Assembly: GCA_022707945.1 (NCBI GenBank)
Contig: JAKIZQ010000002.1
Location: 1 to 29,201 of the forward strand
From: Bdellovibrionales bacterium
GTDB taxonomy: Bacteria > Bdellovibrionota > JAFGOL01
Direction of reading: 5' to 3'
DNA: 29,201 nucleotides
Under the pieces are notes generated by a model. That model made no database searches. It worked only from the letters and a program-made list of their open reading frames with translations, and was not told the origin of the DNA. Within the stretch, counting starts at the first letter, position 1; every line of letters starts with the position of its first letter. Of this stretch, positions 1 to 7,775 are shown piece by piece. Position numbers and translations under genes: made by a program.

Positions 1-625
1 TAAAGAATTCACCAAAGGTGTTAACAAGATATTCTCGTATCATGTTCGTTGACTCTATTCTCTTTTTAACTATCCTAGAGCCGTGTTTTGCAATTATATG
101 GTCCCAAATATGATATTGTTCATTCTGTTTAATTGATGCATTTCTGCTCTTTAAGGCCTTATTGTATATAACAAGATCATCAAGATGTTTTTGATCTATT
201 GAATACACCACCCTGTCAATAAACCTTCTTCTTTCTCCGTCGTCACCCAGAACAAGCTCGTGTGAGGTTGGACCATAAGATATGATCCTTATCCTTGTAA
301 TAATATCTTTAAGACCTGCTGTTTTATTGGTGTCTATAAAATAACGTCTTTCGTTCCTGCTAAGATGATACCCTATTTTATATGCACTAATCTCATCTTC
401 TATAAGAGCGCTAACATGAGAGTACTTAGATCCAGACCTTATCCATTCTGAATGGTTACCGCTCCTAAACGATCTTAAATTAGCAGTAAGATATATCGCC
501 TCTAAGATATTGGTCTTTCCTTGGGCGTTATCTCCATAGAAACACACAAAAGGGGCTCTTATATCTAATTCAGCCTCTTCTATGTTTCTAAAATCCTGTA
601 TCCTTAAAGATCTTAATTCTGCCAC
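1..625 (-). CDS. recF: RecF, DNA replication/repair protein (3' part outside window)
   Basis: The minus-strand frame from GTG 625 stays open to the left edge (208 codons), so the C-terminus is missing. RecF is an SMC-like ATPase that helps load RecA at gaps at stalled forks. Residues 31-38 read GDNAQGKT, the RecF form of Walker A, followed by NILEAIYL. A GERRRFIDR stretch further on is the conserved RecF motif that normally lies some 110-120 residues in. The gene follows the dnaN stop by only 7 bases, and the usual dnaA-dnaN-recF order holds. The GTG start is inferred: it gives the expected start-to-Walker A distance, and a GAGG inside the end of dnaN could serve as its ribosome site. TTG or downstream alternatives are not excluded. 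Confidence 0.93.
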   Translation of the reverse strand, partial: MAELRSLRIQDFRNIEEAELDIRAPFVCFYGDNAQGKTNILEAIYLTANLRSFRSGNHSEWIRSGSKYSHVSALIEDEISAYKIGYHLSRNERRYFIDTNKTAGLKDIITRIRIISYGPTSHELVLGDDGERRRFIDRVVYSIDQKHLDDLVIYNKALKSRNASIKQNEQYHIWDHIIAKHGSRIVKKRIESTNMIREYLVNTFGEFF

Positions 626-632
626 ACTCGGA

Positions 633-1745
633 CTATAACCTCATCGGCATTACTACATAAAGATTATTATTTGATTCTGCTGAGTCTGGTTTTATAAGTA
701 CTGGACTAAGTGGATCACCAACTTCAAACACTAGTATGTCTTCTTTGCTGGTAGCCAATATATCCATCAAATATCTTGAATTAAATCTTATCTCTATTTG
801 GTCCTTTGAATAATCTACTTCTATCTCTTGAACTGTTTCTCCATTCTCTGGTGATCTTGAGCTAAGTATTAAAGCCCCGTCGCTCAAAGATAAAGAAACT
901 GTCTTTGATTTAACATTAGATACTAAAGAAACAAAATCCAGTGCTGTTAACATGTCCTGTCTTTTAACTCTGAAAGTTTTGTCGTTCTTGCTTGGTATAA
1001 CTCTTGTATAGTCAGGATAATCCAATTCCATTTCTTTTGCGAACACAACTGTATTATCTGCATACATATAAATATATCCAGCGTCATACATCAAACTAAC
1101 TTTGTCAGTTGTGTCTATTATTTTTCTTAATTCAGTAGCACCTCTTCTTGGAAGTAAAATACCTTTAGAAACTCCAATATCCTCTAAAGCGCATATAGCC
1201 TGTTCAGAAACACCAAGTCTGTGTCCATCTGTAGAAACAGCTCTTAACCATCCCTTATTAGCTCCATTATCTATATAAACACTGTTTAAATTATATTTTG
1301 TTTCATCCGTCGATGAACAAAAAATAACTCTATCCAACATATCGGCTAGTTTAGATGTTTCAAGAACAGTTGAGTTCTTCTTTTCTGGTATATTCATTTT
1401 TGGAAAGTCTGCTGCAGCAATAGTTGGTATCTTTGCTTCTGCTCTTGCACCACTTATTTTTAGATTATTCTCGTCAGTATCGAATTCAATTATATCTGAG
1501 TTTATTCTCTTTACTATCTCATAGAGATTTCTTGTATTTGCTGTGGTCTTTCCTTTTTCTATAACGTCGGCATCAAAGTTAGTTTGTATACCTGTTTCCA
1601 TATTAGTAGCTAAAAAACTAACCTTTCCACTCTCTGCACTTATTAGTGTGTTAGACAATATCATCATTGTTTGTCGTCTTTCACTAACACCCTGTATCTT
1701 ACCTAGCTCTCTAACAAGATCGTCTTTTTTAGCTGTAAACTTCAT
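633..1745 (-). CDS. dnaN: DNA polymerase III beta subunit (sliding clamp)
   Basis: This 370-residue protein is the ring clamp that tethers DNA polymerase III to DNA and docks many other repair and replication proteins. The length is typical. The start MKFTAKKDDLVRELGKIQGV, the central ADFP element and the C-terminal VVMPMRL (the clamp's usual P-M-R-L end) identify it. The ATG is preceded by a strong GGAGGGG ribosome site 3-5 bases away. It lies between dnaA (283 bp upstream) and recF (7 bp downstream) on the minus strand and is probably cotranscribed with recF. The gap upstream holds a perfect TATAAT, so it may have its own promoter as well as read-through from dnaA. Confidence 0.97.
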   Translation of the reverse strand: MKFTAKKDDLVRELGKIQGVSERRQTMMILSNTLISAESGKVSFLATNMETGIQTNFDADVIEKGKTTANTRNLYEIVKRINSDIIEFDTDENNLKISGARAEAKIPTIAAADFPKMNIPEKKNSTVLETSKLADMLDRVIFCSSTDETKYNLNSVYIDNGANKGWLRAVSTDGHRLGVSEQAICALEDIGVSKGILLPRRGATELRKIIDTTDKVSLMYDAGYIYMYADNTVVFAKEMELDYPDYTRVIPSKNDKTFRVKRQDMLTALDFVSLVSNVKSKTVSLSLSDGALILSSRSPENGETVQEIEVDYSKDQIEIRFNSRYLMDILATSKEDILVFEVGDPLSPVLIKPDSAESNNNLYVVMPMRL

Positions 1746-1770
1746 AACCCCTCCATTAAGTTGAACCGCT

Positions 1771-1795
1771 ATGATTTAATGCCATACTAAATCAT
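1771..1795. repeat. 8-bp inverted repeat in the dnaN leader
   Basis: ATGATTTA (1771-1778) and TAAATCAT (1788-1795) are perfect inverted arms around a 9-base loop. They end 25 bp before the dnaN start codon as read on the minus strand. The arm is followed by a T-run on the plus strand, but no plus-strand transcript is expected there. It could be an operator or a weak leader hairpin; an all-AT stem this short could also arise by chance. Confidence 0.35.
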
Positions 1796-1880
1796 TTTTT
1801 TCAATCAATGAAATAATAAGTTTTAGCGTCACACATAAAATTTAATAATATTCTTTATTTAATTTTAGACTTATATAAGT

Positions 1881-1909
1881 ATTATAGGACTGTGCTTTTG
1901 TTGATAAGT
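1881..1909 (-). promoter_or_regulatory. Possible dnaN promoter (-10 element)
   Basis: The minus strand reads TATAAT at 1886-1881, a perfect -10. No good TTGACA lies 16-18 bp upstream; the -35 zone instead holds TTATCAACA, a possible DnaA box at 1907-1899. This arrangement would suit a DnaA-controlled dnaN promoter with a leader of about 130 bases. It is a sequence match only. Confidence 0.35.
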
Positions 1910-2012
1910 ACTAAATATATATGAAAACATTTATTTTTTTATAAACATTGCCCTGTTGATATCTATATTATGGATTGTTCTTAAATTTATCTATTTAAGT
2001 ATTAGGTGTGTT

Positions 2013-2032
2013 TTAAACAGTACAATGTTTAA
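2013..2032. repeat. 7-bp inverted repeat at the dnaA stop codon
   Basis: TTAAACA (2013-2019) and TGTTTAA (2026-2032) form a stem with a 6-base loop that overlaps the dnaA stop codon. No T-run follows on the minus strand, so it is not a standard intrinsic terminator. At most it may slow or trim the dnaA transcript. Confidence 0.25.
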
Positions 2033-3387
2033 GAGTTCTTTAATTCATTAATTATATGATCTATGTCTTTTTTAAGGAGTGGATCTGTTTTTTTAAGGTC
2101 TTCTATCTTTTCGTAAGCATGTAGTATTGTTGAGTGGTTCTTTCTTTTGAATATTCTGGCAAGTTCTGTAAGAGGCTTATTAGTAAGTTGTTTTGCTATA
2201 TATATAGATACATGCCTTGGCAGTATTAATTCTTTTTTTCTGTCATTTCCGTATATATCAGAAGTATTTACTTGATAGTGAGAGGCAACCATTTTTATTA
2301 TTCTGTTTATATCGATACTTGTTTTTTCCTTTATATTAAGCTTCTTATCATAATATATCTCATCTATGAAATCTGGGGTTACCTCTGTGTTAGCAAAAGA
2401 GGAAAAAGCACCTATGCTTGTTACGGCACCTTCGAGTTCTCTTATGCTACCAGTAAAAAGCTCTGCTATCCTTATAGCTGCTTTTGGAGATATGGGAATA
2501 TTGGCAGACTTTGCTTTGGTTGTAACAATTGCAATTCTTGTTTCAAGCTCTGGTATTTTTATGTCACAAATAAGACCAGAAGAAAAACGAGTCCTTAATC
2601 TGGTATCAAGCCCCTCTATTTCATCTGGGAATTTATCAGAAGCTATTACGACCTGTTTGTTGTGGTCCTGAAGATACGCGATAGTATGAAAGAACTCTTC
2701 TTGGAATTTTCCTTTTCCTTCTATTCCAGCTATGAACTGAATGTCATCTATAAGAATCACCTCATAATCTTCCCTGAATTTTTTCCTAAAAGTATCAATA
2801 GAGTATGCTCTTATGGCTTTTACATATTCATTAAGGAATTTTTCTCCATTAGTATACAGGACGCTTATGCTTGGCGAGTACTGACATATATAATTACCGA
2901 TGGCGTGTAGCAGGTGAGTTTTACCCAATCCAGAATGCCCAAATATGAACAAAGGATTGTATGATTTTGAAGGTCTTGCGGCAACGGACAAGCAAGAAGC
3001 ATATGCGAACTGGTTATTGCTACCGACTATGAAATTTTCAAAAGTGAACCTAGGAATAAAGTTGCTTTGATTTTTAGCTTTTGGTCTGGCTTCTATTATT
3101 GGTCTAGGACTTATTGTTAGAGGCTGTTGTTCTTCGTTCTTTTTTATACATATATCAAGGCTGGTCCTGCAGAACATGATCTGGTCCATTATCTCTGATA
3201 TATCAACGAGGACCTTTGATAACTGGTCCTTAACAAGAACGTTAGGAACATCTATAGTTACCACCTTTCCTGAGGGGTCATATTTAGCAGAAGTTATGTT
3301 TATCCACTGTTTAAAGATAGGGTTTCCTGTCTTTAAACTTAATGCATTCAGAACCTCTGGCCAAAAATGGATGCCTTCAAGTGTCAT
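2029..3387 (-). CDS. dnaA: Chromosomal replication initiator DnaA
   Basis: This 452-residue AAA+ ATPase recognises DnaA boxes and melts the origin. Residues 1-85 form domain I and 86-112 a short linker. The AAA+ core has Walker A GHSGLGKT (150-157; more usually GGVGLGKT), Walker B ILIDD (211-215), the LRTRFSSGL box (264-272) and sensor 2 GSIRELEG (313-320). Domain IV runs from about 355 to the end. Two oddities stand out. Residues 222-228 carry a stretch about 3 residues longer than usual between DDIQF(I/L)AG and QEEFF. The box-recognition signature, normally GGRDHTT, reads KRKNHST (414-420). The start ATG has GAGGG about 10 bases upstream. dnaA is divergent from rpmH and leads dnaN-recF. Confidence 0.97.
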   Translation of the reverse strand: MTLEGIHFWPEVLNALSLKTGNPIFKQWINITSAKYDPSGKVVTIDVPNVLVKDQLSKVLVDISEIMDQIMFCRTSLDICIKKNEEQQPLTISPRPIIEARPKAKNQSNFIPRFTFENFIVGSNNQFAYASCLSVAARPSKSYNPLFIFGHSGLGKTHLLHAIGNYICQYSPSISVLYTNGEKFLNEYVKAIRAYSIDTFRKKFREDYEVILIDDIQFIAGIEGKGKFQEEFFHTIAYLQDHNKQVVIASDKFPDEIEGLDTRLRTRFSSGLICDIKIPELETRIAIVTTKAKSANIPISPKAAIRIAELFTGSIRELEGAVTSIGAFSSFANTEVTPDFIDEIYYDKKLNIKEKTSIDINRIIKMVASHYQVNTSDIYGNDRKKELILPRHVSIYIAKQLTNKPLTELARIFKRKNHSTILHAYEKIEDLKKTDPLLKKDIDHIINELKNS

Positions 3388-3409
3388 TTATAGGATGCCC
3401 TCTGTTCAA

Positions 3410-3439
3410 TTTATAGGTAGAGCTTAGTTTTAATAGCAA
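3410..3439 (-). promoter_or_regulatory. Candidate dnaA promoter
   Basis: On the minus strand, TTGCTA (3439-3434) and TATAAA (3415-3410) are separated by 18 bp and end 22 bp before the dnaA ATG. They match the sigma-70 boxes at 4/6 and 5/6. The position, directly upstream of dnaA and back to back with rpmH signals, supports it. Confidence 0.45.
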
Positions 3440-3484
3440 AGATAGGTCTAATTAGCAAGAAGCAAAAAACCATATTTTTTGTGG

Positions 3485-3511
3485 TTGACACAAGTTAAAA
3501 ATGAATATTAT
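3485..3511 (+). promoter_or_regulatory. Candidate promoter of the rpmH operon
   Basis: A perfect TTGACA (3485-3490) is followed by TATTAT (3506-3511, 5/6 to TATAAT) with a short 15-bp spacer. They lie about 45 bp before the rpmH ATG. The -35 also sits in a small inverted repeat, TTGTG-GTTGA-CACAA. The spacing is shorter than ideal, so the exact -10 is uncertain. Confidence 0.45.
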
Positions 3512-3554
3512 CTATGGCTTAATTTAATGCATATTAGTCTCGGGAGATATATTT

Positions 3555-3704
3555 ATGAAAAGAACGTATCAGCCACACAAGAAAAGCAAAAAAAGGACCC
3601 ACGGGTTTCTTACAAGGATGGAAACTACCGGAGGGAAGAAAGTTTTAAAGAAAAGAAGAGCTAAGGGCAGAAAGCGTATATCTTTGAAAGTAAGTGGTAA
3701 GTAA
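3555..3704 (+). CDS. rpmH: 50S ribosomal protein bL34
   Basis: A 49-residue, highly basic protein of the large ribosomal subunit. It begins MKRTYQPHKKSKKRTHGFL and continues with the bL34 hallmark TRM-TTGGKKVLKKRRAKGRK, so the fold is complete and the length usual (44-50). The ATG is preceded by GGGAGA about 9 bases upstream. It is the first gene of a long plus-strand cluster, and its last codons overlap the GTG start of rnpA, the classic rpmH-rnpA pair. A candidate TTGACA promoter lies just upstream, divergent from dnaA. Confidence 0.96.
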   Translation: MKRTYQPHKKSKKRTHGFLTRMETTGGKKVLKKRRAKGRKRISLKVSGK

Positions 3705-4041
3705 TAGAAAAAAAGAAAGAACCCTCAAAAGAGAAAGTAGTCTTCTCGAAAGAGTGGTATCTAAACGCTTTGTAATTGCTTGGGCTTTTAATGAAAAAAG
3801 CTATGGGGTTTTCTTTGCGATAAGTGCAAAGAGTGCAAACCCTGTGCTTAGGAACAGGATAAAAAGGGTTTTTAGAGAACTTATCTTACATAAAATAGAT
3901 CCTGTTCTTGATGAAGAAAGAAAAGAAAAACTATCCCTATGTCTTATATCAAAGAAAGGGATAAAGTTTTCTGGTTTCGATCAAGATATGAGGGATGAGC
4001 TTGAAAGAATTGTCGATTGTCTTGCTGAAAAAATTAGATAA
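3694..4041 (+). CDS. rnpA: Ribonuclease P protein component
   Basis: This 115-residue basic protein binds the catalytic RNase P RNA, which trims the 5' leaders of tRNA precursors. The family motif RNRIKRVFRE lies at residues 53-62, with FVIAWAF and the upstream S-x-K-x-x-N-P segment in the right place. The only sensible start is GTG 3694, inside the rpmH C-terminus (11-base overlap), which suggests translational coupling. No clear separate ribosome site is visible. The N-terminus lacks a typical R-L-x-x-x-x-F element and is somewhat divergent, but length, motif and context leave little doubt. Confidence 0.93.
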   Translation: MVSNRKKERTLKRESSLLERVVSKRFVIAWAFNEKSYGVFFAISAKSANPVLRNRIKRVFRELILHKIDPVLDEERKEKLSLCLISKKGIKFSGFDQDMRDELERIVDCLAEKIR

Positions 4042-4255
4042 AGCAATATCAAGCATCATGGTGGTGTTGATAAAGATTTACAAAGTCTCTTTGTCTCCAC
4101 TTTTTGGGAATAATTGCAGATTCTATCCTACTTGTTCTGAGTATGGTGTCCAGGCACTAAAGAAATATGGCTCTATGACAGGCTCATGGTTGCTGTTAAA
4201 AAGATTATTAAGATGTTCACCTTTAAATGATGGTGGACATGATCCCTTGATATAG
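3995..4255 (+). CDS. yidD: Membrane protein insertion efficiency factor YidD
   Basis: This small inner-membrane-associated protein helps YidC insert proteins. The hallmark NNCRFYPTCSEYG (39-51) and the terminal CSPLNDGGHDPL are intact. The 86-residue form from ATG 3995 overlaps rnpA by 47 bases. A shorter 65-residue form from ATG 4058 (MVVLIKIYKVSLSPL) matches where most YidD proteins begin, and a TTG at 4001 has a well-spaced GAGGG. The start is therefore uncertain; the body of the gene is not. It sits between rnpA and yidC, its usual place. Confidence 0.92.
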   Translation: MSLKELSIVLLKKLDKAISSIMVVLIKIYKVSLSPLFGNNCRFYPTCSEYGVQALKKYGSMTGSWLLLKRLLRCSPLNDGGHDPLI

Positions 4256-4268
4256 GAGTGTGATAAAC

Positions 4269-5801
4269 ATGGAAAAAAAGATGTTCCTTGCTCTTGCCCT
4301 AAGCATGTTGGTTCTTATAGGGTGGCCTTTCTTATTTAATAATAAAAAGAATAAAACCCCTGTTCAAGAAACCCAAACAAAAGAACAAGTACAGGTAGCA
4401 GAAAGCAGCCCAATAAAAGAAACTCCAAAAGTTAAGATTACTAAAATGCAGGGTGGCCAAACGTATTTCATAGAGAACCCTTATATAAAGGTAGGAGTAA
4501 ATTCTAAAGGAGCAACAATTAGCCAGGTTGTGTTCAAGGACTATAAAGACGAACACAAGAATTTTATACGATTCTTTGGGTCTGATGTTGAGACAACAGG
4601 AGCTGTTCATATTTCTGGACTTGATAATATTAACATGAAGGCAAGACAGAACAACCCTAATGAAGTGTCTTTCTACGACGACAAAGGGACAGAAGTTAGT
4701 TATGTTTTGGACAAGGATTCATATGTTATCTCTCTTTCAGTAAAAAGGTCTTCAAAAGAAGCCCTACAATTTAGGGTTTATTCAAAAGTTTCTGACGTTA
4801 GCGACGAACACTATGGTCTTTCTGAAGACCCTGATAAGAGAAAAAAAGAAGTCCTTTTATACTCTGTGTTGCAGGATAAGGTAGAAAGGACAGAGCTTAA
4901 GGATATATTGGAAAAGGGTGTTATATATTTTACCAATACTTTTAAGTGGGCGGCTATTTCTGACAGATATTTTATGTTGGCTATATTGAGCGACGGAAAG
5001 ACAATGTCAGATGTTTCTTCTACTTGTATACAGAACGAAAGACTTTGTTCAACATCAGTTAGTATAAAAGAAACAGGTCCTGTAAGTAATTTGAAACTTT
5101 TTGTTGGGCCAAAAGACGTTACATACATGAGAAAAGTAGACCCAACACTTTCAGAGGCAATAGATTACGGTTGGCTTTCTTTTATTTCAGTCCCGATGCT
5201 TGAGCTTATGAAGTTCTTCTATAGTATTATCGCTAATTATGGTGTCGCCATATTAATACTCACACTACTTGTTAGACTCCTGATGTTCCCATTACAACAC
5301 AAGGCAATGAAATCAATGAAGAGAATGCAAGAGCTCCAACCACATTTAAAATCTTTACAAGAAAAATATAAAGACGACAAAGAAAAGCTTAATAGGGAAA
5401 TGTTAAGTTTTATGAAAACACACAAGATGAACCCTATGAGTGGATGTTTGCCAATACTTATACAGTTGCCAGTCTTCATTGCTCTTTATAAGGTTTTGGC
5501 TAACTCTGTTGAGCTTTATAGATCTCCTTTCATGTTCTGGATAACAGACCTTTCTATGAAGGACCACTATTATATACTTCCTCTTTTAATGGGTGGGATG
5601 ATGTTCGTACAACAAAAGATGACACCAAATCCGACGATGGATCCAACACAAGCAAAAATAATGCTATATATGATGCCAGTTATCTTTACTGTTTTAATGC
5701 TTAATCTGCCAAGCGGGCTAACCCTTTACATTATGTTCAGTACACTTCTTGGTATTGTACAGCAGATAGCTACGAACAAGATATTAGAAGCTAAGAAATA
5801 A
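4269..5801 (+). CDS. yidC: Membrane protein insertase YidC
   Basis: This protein inserts and folds inner-membrane proteins, alone or with Sec. The 510-residue form has an N-terminal membrane anchor (about 5-23), a large periplasmic beta-domain (about 50-290) and the conserved five-helix Oxa1 core (about 300-500). The core carries the functional arginine in LTLLVRLLMFPL and the MSGCLPILIQLPVFIALY segment. The periplasmic domain is the form seen in diderms. The ATG at 4269 is chosen over GTG 4260 because AGGAG (4254-4258) is 10 bases from the ATG but only 1 from the GTG. The gene follows yidD by 13 bases and precedes jag, as in many genomes. Confidence 0.96.
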   Translation: MEKKMFLALALSMLVLIGWPFLFNNKKNKTPVQETQTKEQVQVAESSPIKETPKVKITKMQGGQTYFIENPYIKVGVNSKGATISQVVFKDYKDEHKNFIRFFGSDVETTGAVHISGLDNINMKARQNNPNEVSFYDDKGTEVSYVLDKDSYVISLSVKRSSKEALQFRVYSKVSDVSDEHYGLSEDPDKRKKEVLLYSVLQDKVERTELKDILEKGVIYFTNTFKWAAISDRYFMLAILSDGKTMSDVSSTCIQNERLCSTSVSIKETGPVSNLKLFVGPKDVTYMRKVDPTLSEAIDYGWLSFISVPMLELMKFFYSIIANYGVAILILTLLVRLLMFPLQHKAMKSMKRMQELQPHLKSLQEKYKDDKEKLNREMLSFMKTHKMNPMSGCLPILIQLPVFIALYKVLANSVELYRSPFMFWITDLSMKDHYYILPLLMGGMMFVQQKMTPNPTMDPTQAKIMLYMMPVIFTVLMLNLPSGLTLYIMFSTLLGIVQQIATNKILEAKK

Positions 5802-5823
5802 TATTCTGGAGGAATTTCAAAAA

Positions 5824-6480
5824 ATGGAAGATTACAGAGAGTTTGTAGGTAACACACTTGAAGAAGCCAAAGAAAAGGCCAGAGACTATTTTAATTGTAA
5901 CCACATAGAATATGAATTAATGCCACCAAAATTTTTGACGGTAATAACAGGTAAAAGAGATATTCGTATAAAAGCTAAAAAGAAGGAGTTTACTCCAGAA
6001 CATGCAGAGACAAGACAAAAGATAAAACAACTACTAGAATCCATAATAAAAGAATCAGGTTTTTCTTTGTCTGTTTCAGAGACAGTAGAGGACGAAGCTG
6101 TAAGGTATGTTCTTGCTGGGGAAGATGTAAACGTATTCACTGATTCAAAGGGACGTCTTTTGGATTCACTACAGCACATAGTTATAAAAGCTACTGTTCG
6201 TGGTGACCTTGGGATGAACATAATAGTTGATGCAGGAGATTTTAAGAAAGAACGAGAAGATTTTATAAAAAGCTATGTTAATAAAATATCATCAACAGTG
6301 AGAAGGAGTAACAGACCATATATAACAAAACCCATGAACCCTGCTGAAAGAAGAATGGTACACATGCTGGTTCAAGCAGAAGGAGATTTAAAAAGCGAAT
6401 CACAGGGAGAAGGTTTGTATAAGAAGATAAAAATAAGTAGAGTTACAAATAACGGAAATGGATCCTCTCAAGAAGGATAA
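5824..6480 (+). CDS. jag: Jag/KhpB RNA-binding protein (Jag_N, KH and R3H domains)
   Basis: This 218-residue RNA-binding protein is found next to yidC in many bacteria and is linked to RNA chaperoning and cell-envelope control. An N-terminal Jag_N segment (about 1-52) is followed by a KH-type domain (about 76-140; its GxxG-like loop reads DSKGRLLDSLQ) and an R3H domain whose NPAERRMVH (172-180) holds the R-x-x-x-H signature. GGAGG lies 9-11 bases before the ATG. The 3' end overlaps mnmE by 23 bases. Confidence 0.92.
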   Translation: MEDYREFVGNTLEEAKEKARDYFNCNHIEYELMPPKFLTVITGKRDIRIKAKKKEFTPEHAETRQKIKQLLESIIKESGFSLSVSETVEDEAVRYVLAGEDVNVFTDSKGRLLDSLQHIVIKATVRGDLGMNIIVDAGDFKKEREDFIKSYVNKISSTVRRSNRPYITKPMNPAERRMVHMLVQAEGDLKSESQGEGLYKKIKISRVTNNGNGSSQEG

Positions 6481-7774
6481 TATAATAGCAGAGATAACTC
6501 CTGCAGGGAGAGCAGGCGTTTCAGCGATAAGGGTTAGCGGACCCGATTCAAAACATATAGTTTCTAATTTTTTTAGTACGGAACTTTCCAAAGAGCGTCA
6601 TATGTATTATGTTAGAAGTACAATAGACGACGTAATGCTTGTTTATTATAGATCCCCAGAGTCCTATACAGGAGAAGATTGTTGTGAAATATTTTGTCAC
6701 GGCAACCCTGCTGTTGTTGACCATATAATAAAGAGTATGATCCAATCCCACCCATTGCTAAGGATGGCTACGAACGGTGAGTTTACAAAAAGGGCTTATT
6801 TGAATGGCAGGATAGATCTTCTACAAGCAGAGGCTGTTCTCGATATAATAAATTCTTCAAATGTTAGTATGGCAAAACAAAAAGGACGTATATTAAAAGG
6901 GGAGTTGTCCACAAGGCTTCTATCTATAAAAAAGACACTAATAGAGTTAAGTTCAATATGTGAAGCAGATATAGATTTTTCTGACGAAGGACTTAATGTG
7001 TTTGATCCAATAAAGGTAAAATCTTCTTTAGACGGAATCGAGCAAGATATTAATTCTATATTAAGTTCTGCATCCCTGGTGAAAGACGTGTCAGACACCA
7101 TACGGGTCCTTATTGTTGGAAGACCAAATGTTGGTAAATCTTCTTTGTTTAATAAATTAATAGAATACGAACGAGCTATTGTTCATCACACACCAGGCAC
7201 CACAAGGGACTATATAGAGGAAGACATTATCGTCGATGGTGTAGAGGTAACTTTTATAGATACAGCAGGGGTACGAGAAGAAGTTACTTGTGATATAGAA
7301 AAAGAGGGAATAAAGAAAGTCTCTGATATAAAAAATACAGCGACGATGATTATAGAAGTGTCAGATGATGATGTTTTTGTTGAAAAAGCACCTCTTGTTA
7401 TAAAGGTAAGGAATAAAATAGATATTTATGATGTTAAGAGAAAAGAAAAAGACGTCCATTATATTTCAACTCTTCTTGGCGAAGGCATAAGAGAGTTAAA
7501 GAAAGAGGTCTTTGATTTGATTAGTCAAAAAAACAAAATAGATACTCAAAAAACCAATATTTTTTCTATTAATACTAGGCAAATCAACTATTTAAATGAA
7601 ATAAAGATGAGTATTCATTCTCTCCAAAATGGATTATCAGAGAAGGTCTCTGCAGATATTTTTTCTTTTATGTTAAGGGATTCAATCTCTGTTATAAACA
7701 AAATGCTTGGAGAAGAGGATGTGGGCGAAAAGGTTTTGGATGAGTTGTTCTCTAGATTCTGTATAGGTAAATAA
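6458..7774 (+). CDS. mnmE: tRNA modification GTPase MnmE
   Basis: With MnmG it installs the cmnm5 group on U34 of tRNAs reading split codon boxes. The 438-residue protein has an N-terminal folate-binding domain, helical domains and an inserted G domain: GRPNVGKS (221-228), GTTRD (247-251), DTAG (268-271) and NKID (319-322). It ends in the essential FCIGK. It is slightly shorter than the usual 450-460. The ATG start overlaps the end of jag and lacks a strong ribosome site, so coupling is likely. mnmG begins 1 base after its stop, placing both partners in one transcript. Confidence 0.97.
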   Translation: MDPLKKDNIIAEITPAGRAGVSAIRVSGPDSKHIVSNFFSTELSKERHMYYVRSTIDDVMLVYYRSPESYTGEDCCEIFCHGNPAVVDHIIKSMIQSHPLLRMATNGEFTKRAYLNGRIDLLQAEAVLDIINSSNVSMAKQKGRILKGELSTRLLSIKKTLIELSSICEADIDFSDEGLNVFDPIKVKSSLDGIEQDINSILSSASLVKDVSDTIRVLIVGRPNVGKSSLFNKLIEYERAIVHHTPGTTRDYIEEDIIVDGVEVTFIDTAGVREEVTCDIEKEGIKKVSDIKNTATMIIEVSDDDVFVEKAPLVIKVRNKIDIYDVKRKEKDVHYISTLLGEGIRELKKEVFDLISQKNKIDTQKTNIFSINTRQINYLNEIKMSIHSLQNGLSEKVSADIFSFMLRDSISVINKMLGEEDVGEKVLDELFSRFCIGK

Positions 7775-7775
7775 C

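Larger units (their letters stand above)
1746..2028. other. dnaA-dnaN intergenic region, candidate origin/regulatory segment
   Basis: This is the longest gap in the window (283 bp) and holds no credible gene. It is very AT-rich, with long A/T runs suited to unwinding. TGTTGATAA (1899-1907) and TGTTGATAT (1954-1962) lie in the same orientation 55 bp apart. Read on the minus strand these are TTATCAACA and ATATCAACA, one and two changes from the common DnaA box TTATCCACA. A perfect TATAAT for dnaN (1881-1886, minus) lies next to the first. Origin function is inferred from position and composition only. The 9-mer TGTTGATAA also occurs inside yidD (4065-4073), so chance occurrence is a real possibility. 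Confidence 0.4.

Noticed and set aside
4065..4073. TGTTGATAA inside yidD as a third DnaA box
   Set aside because: It lies within a coding sequence with no cluster around it; in AT-rich DNA one chance copy is expected. It is kept as a caution on the origin call.
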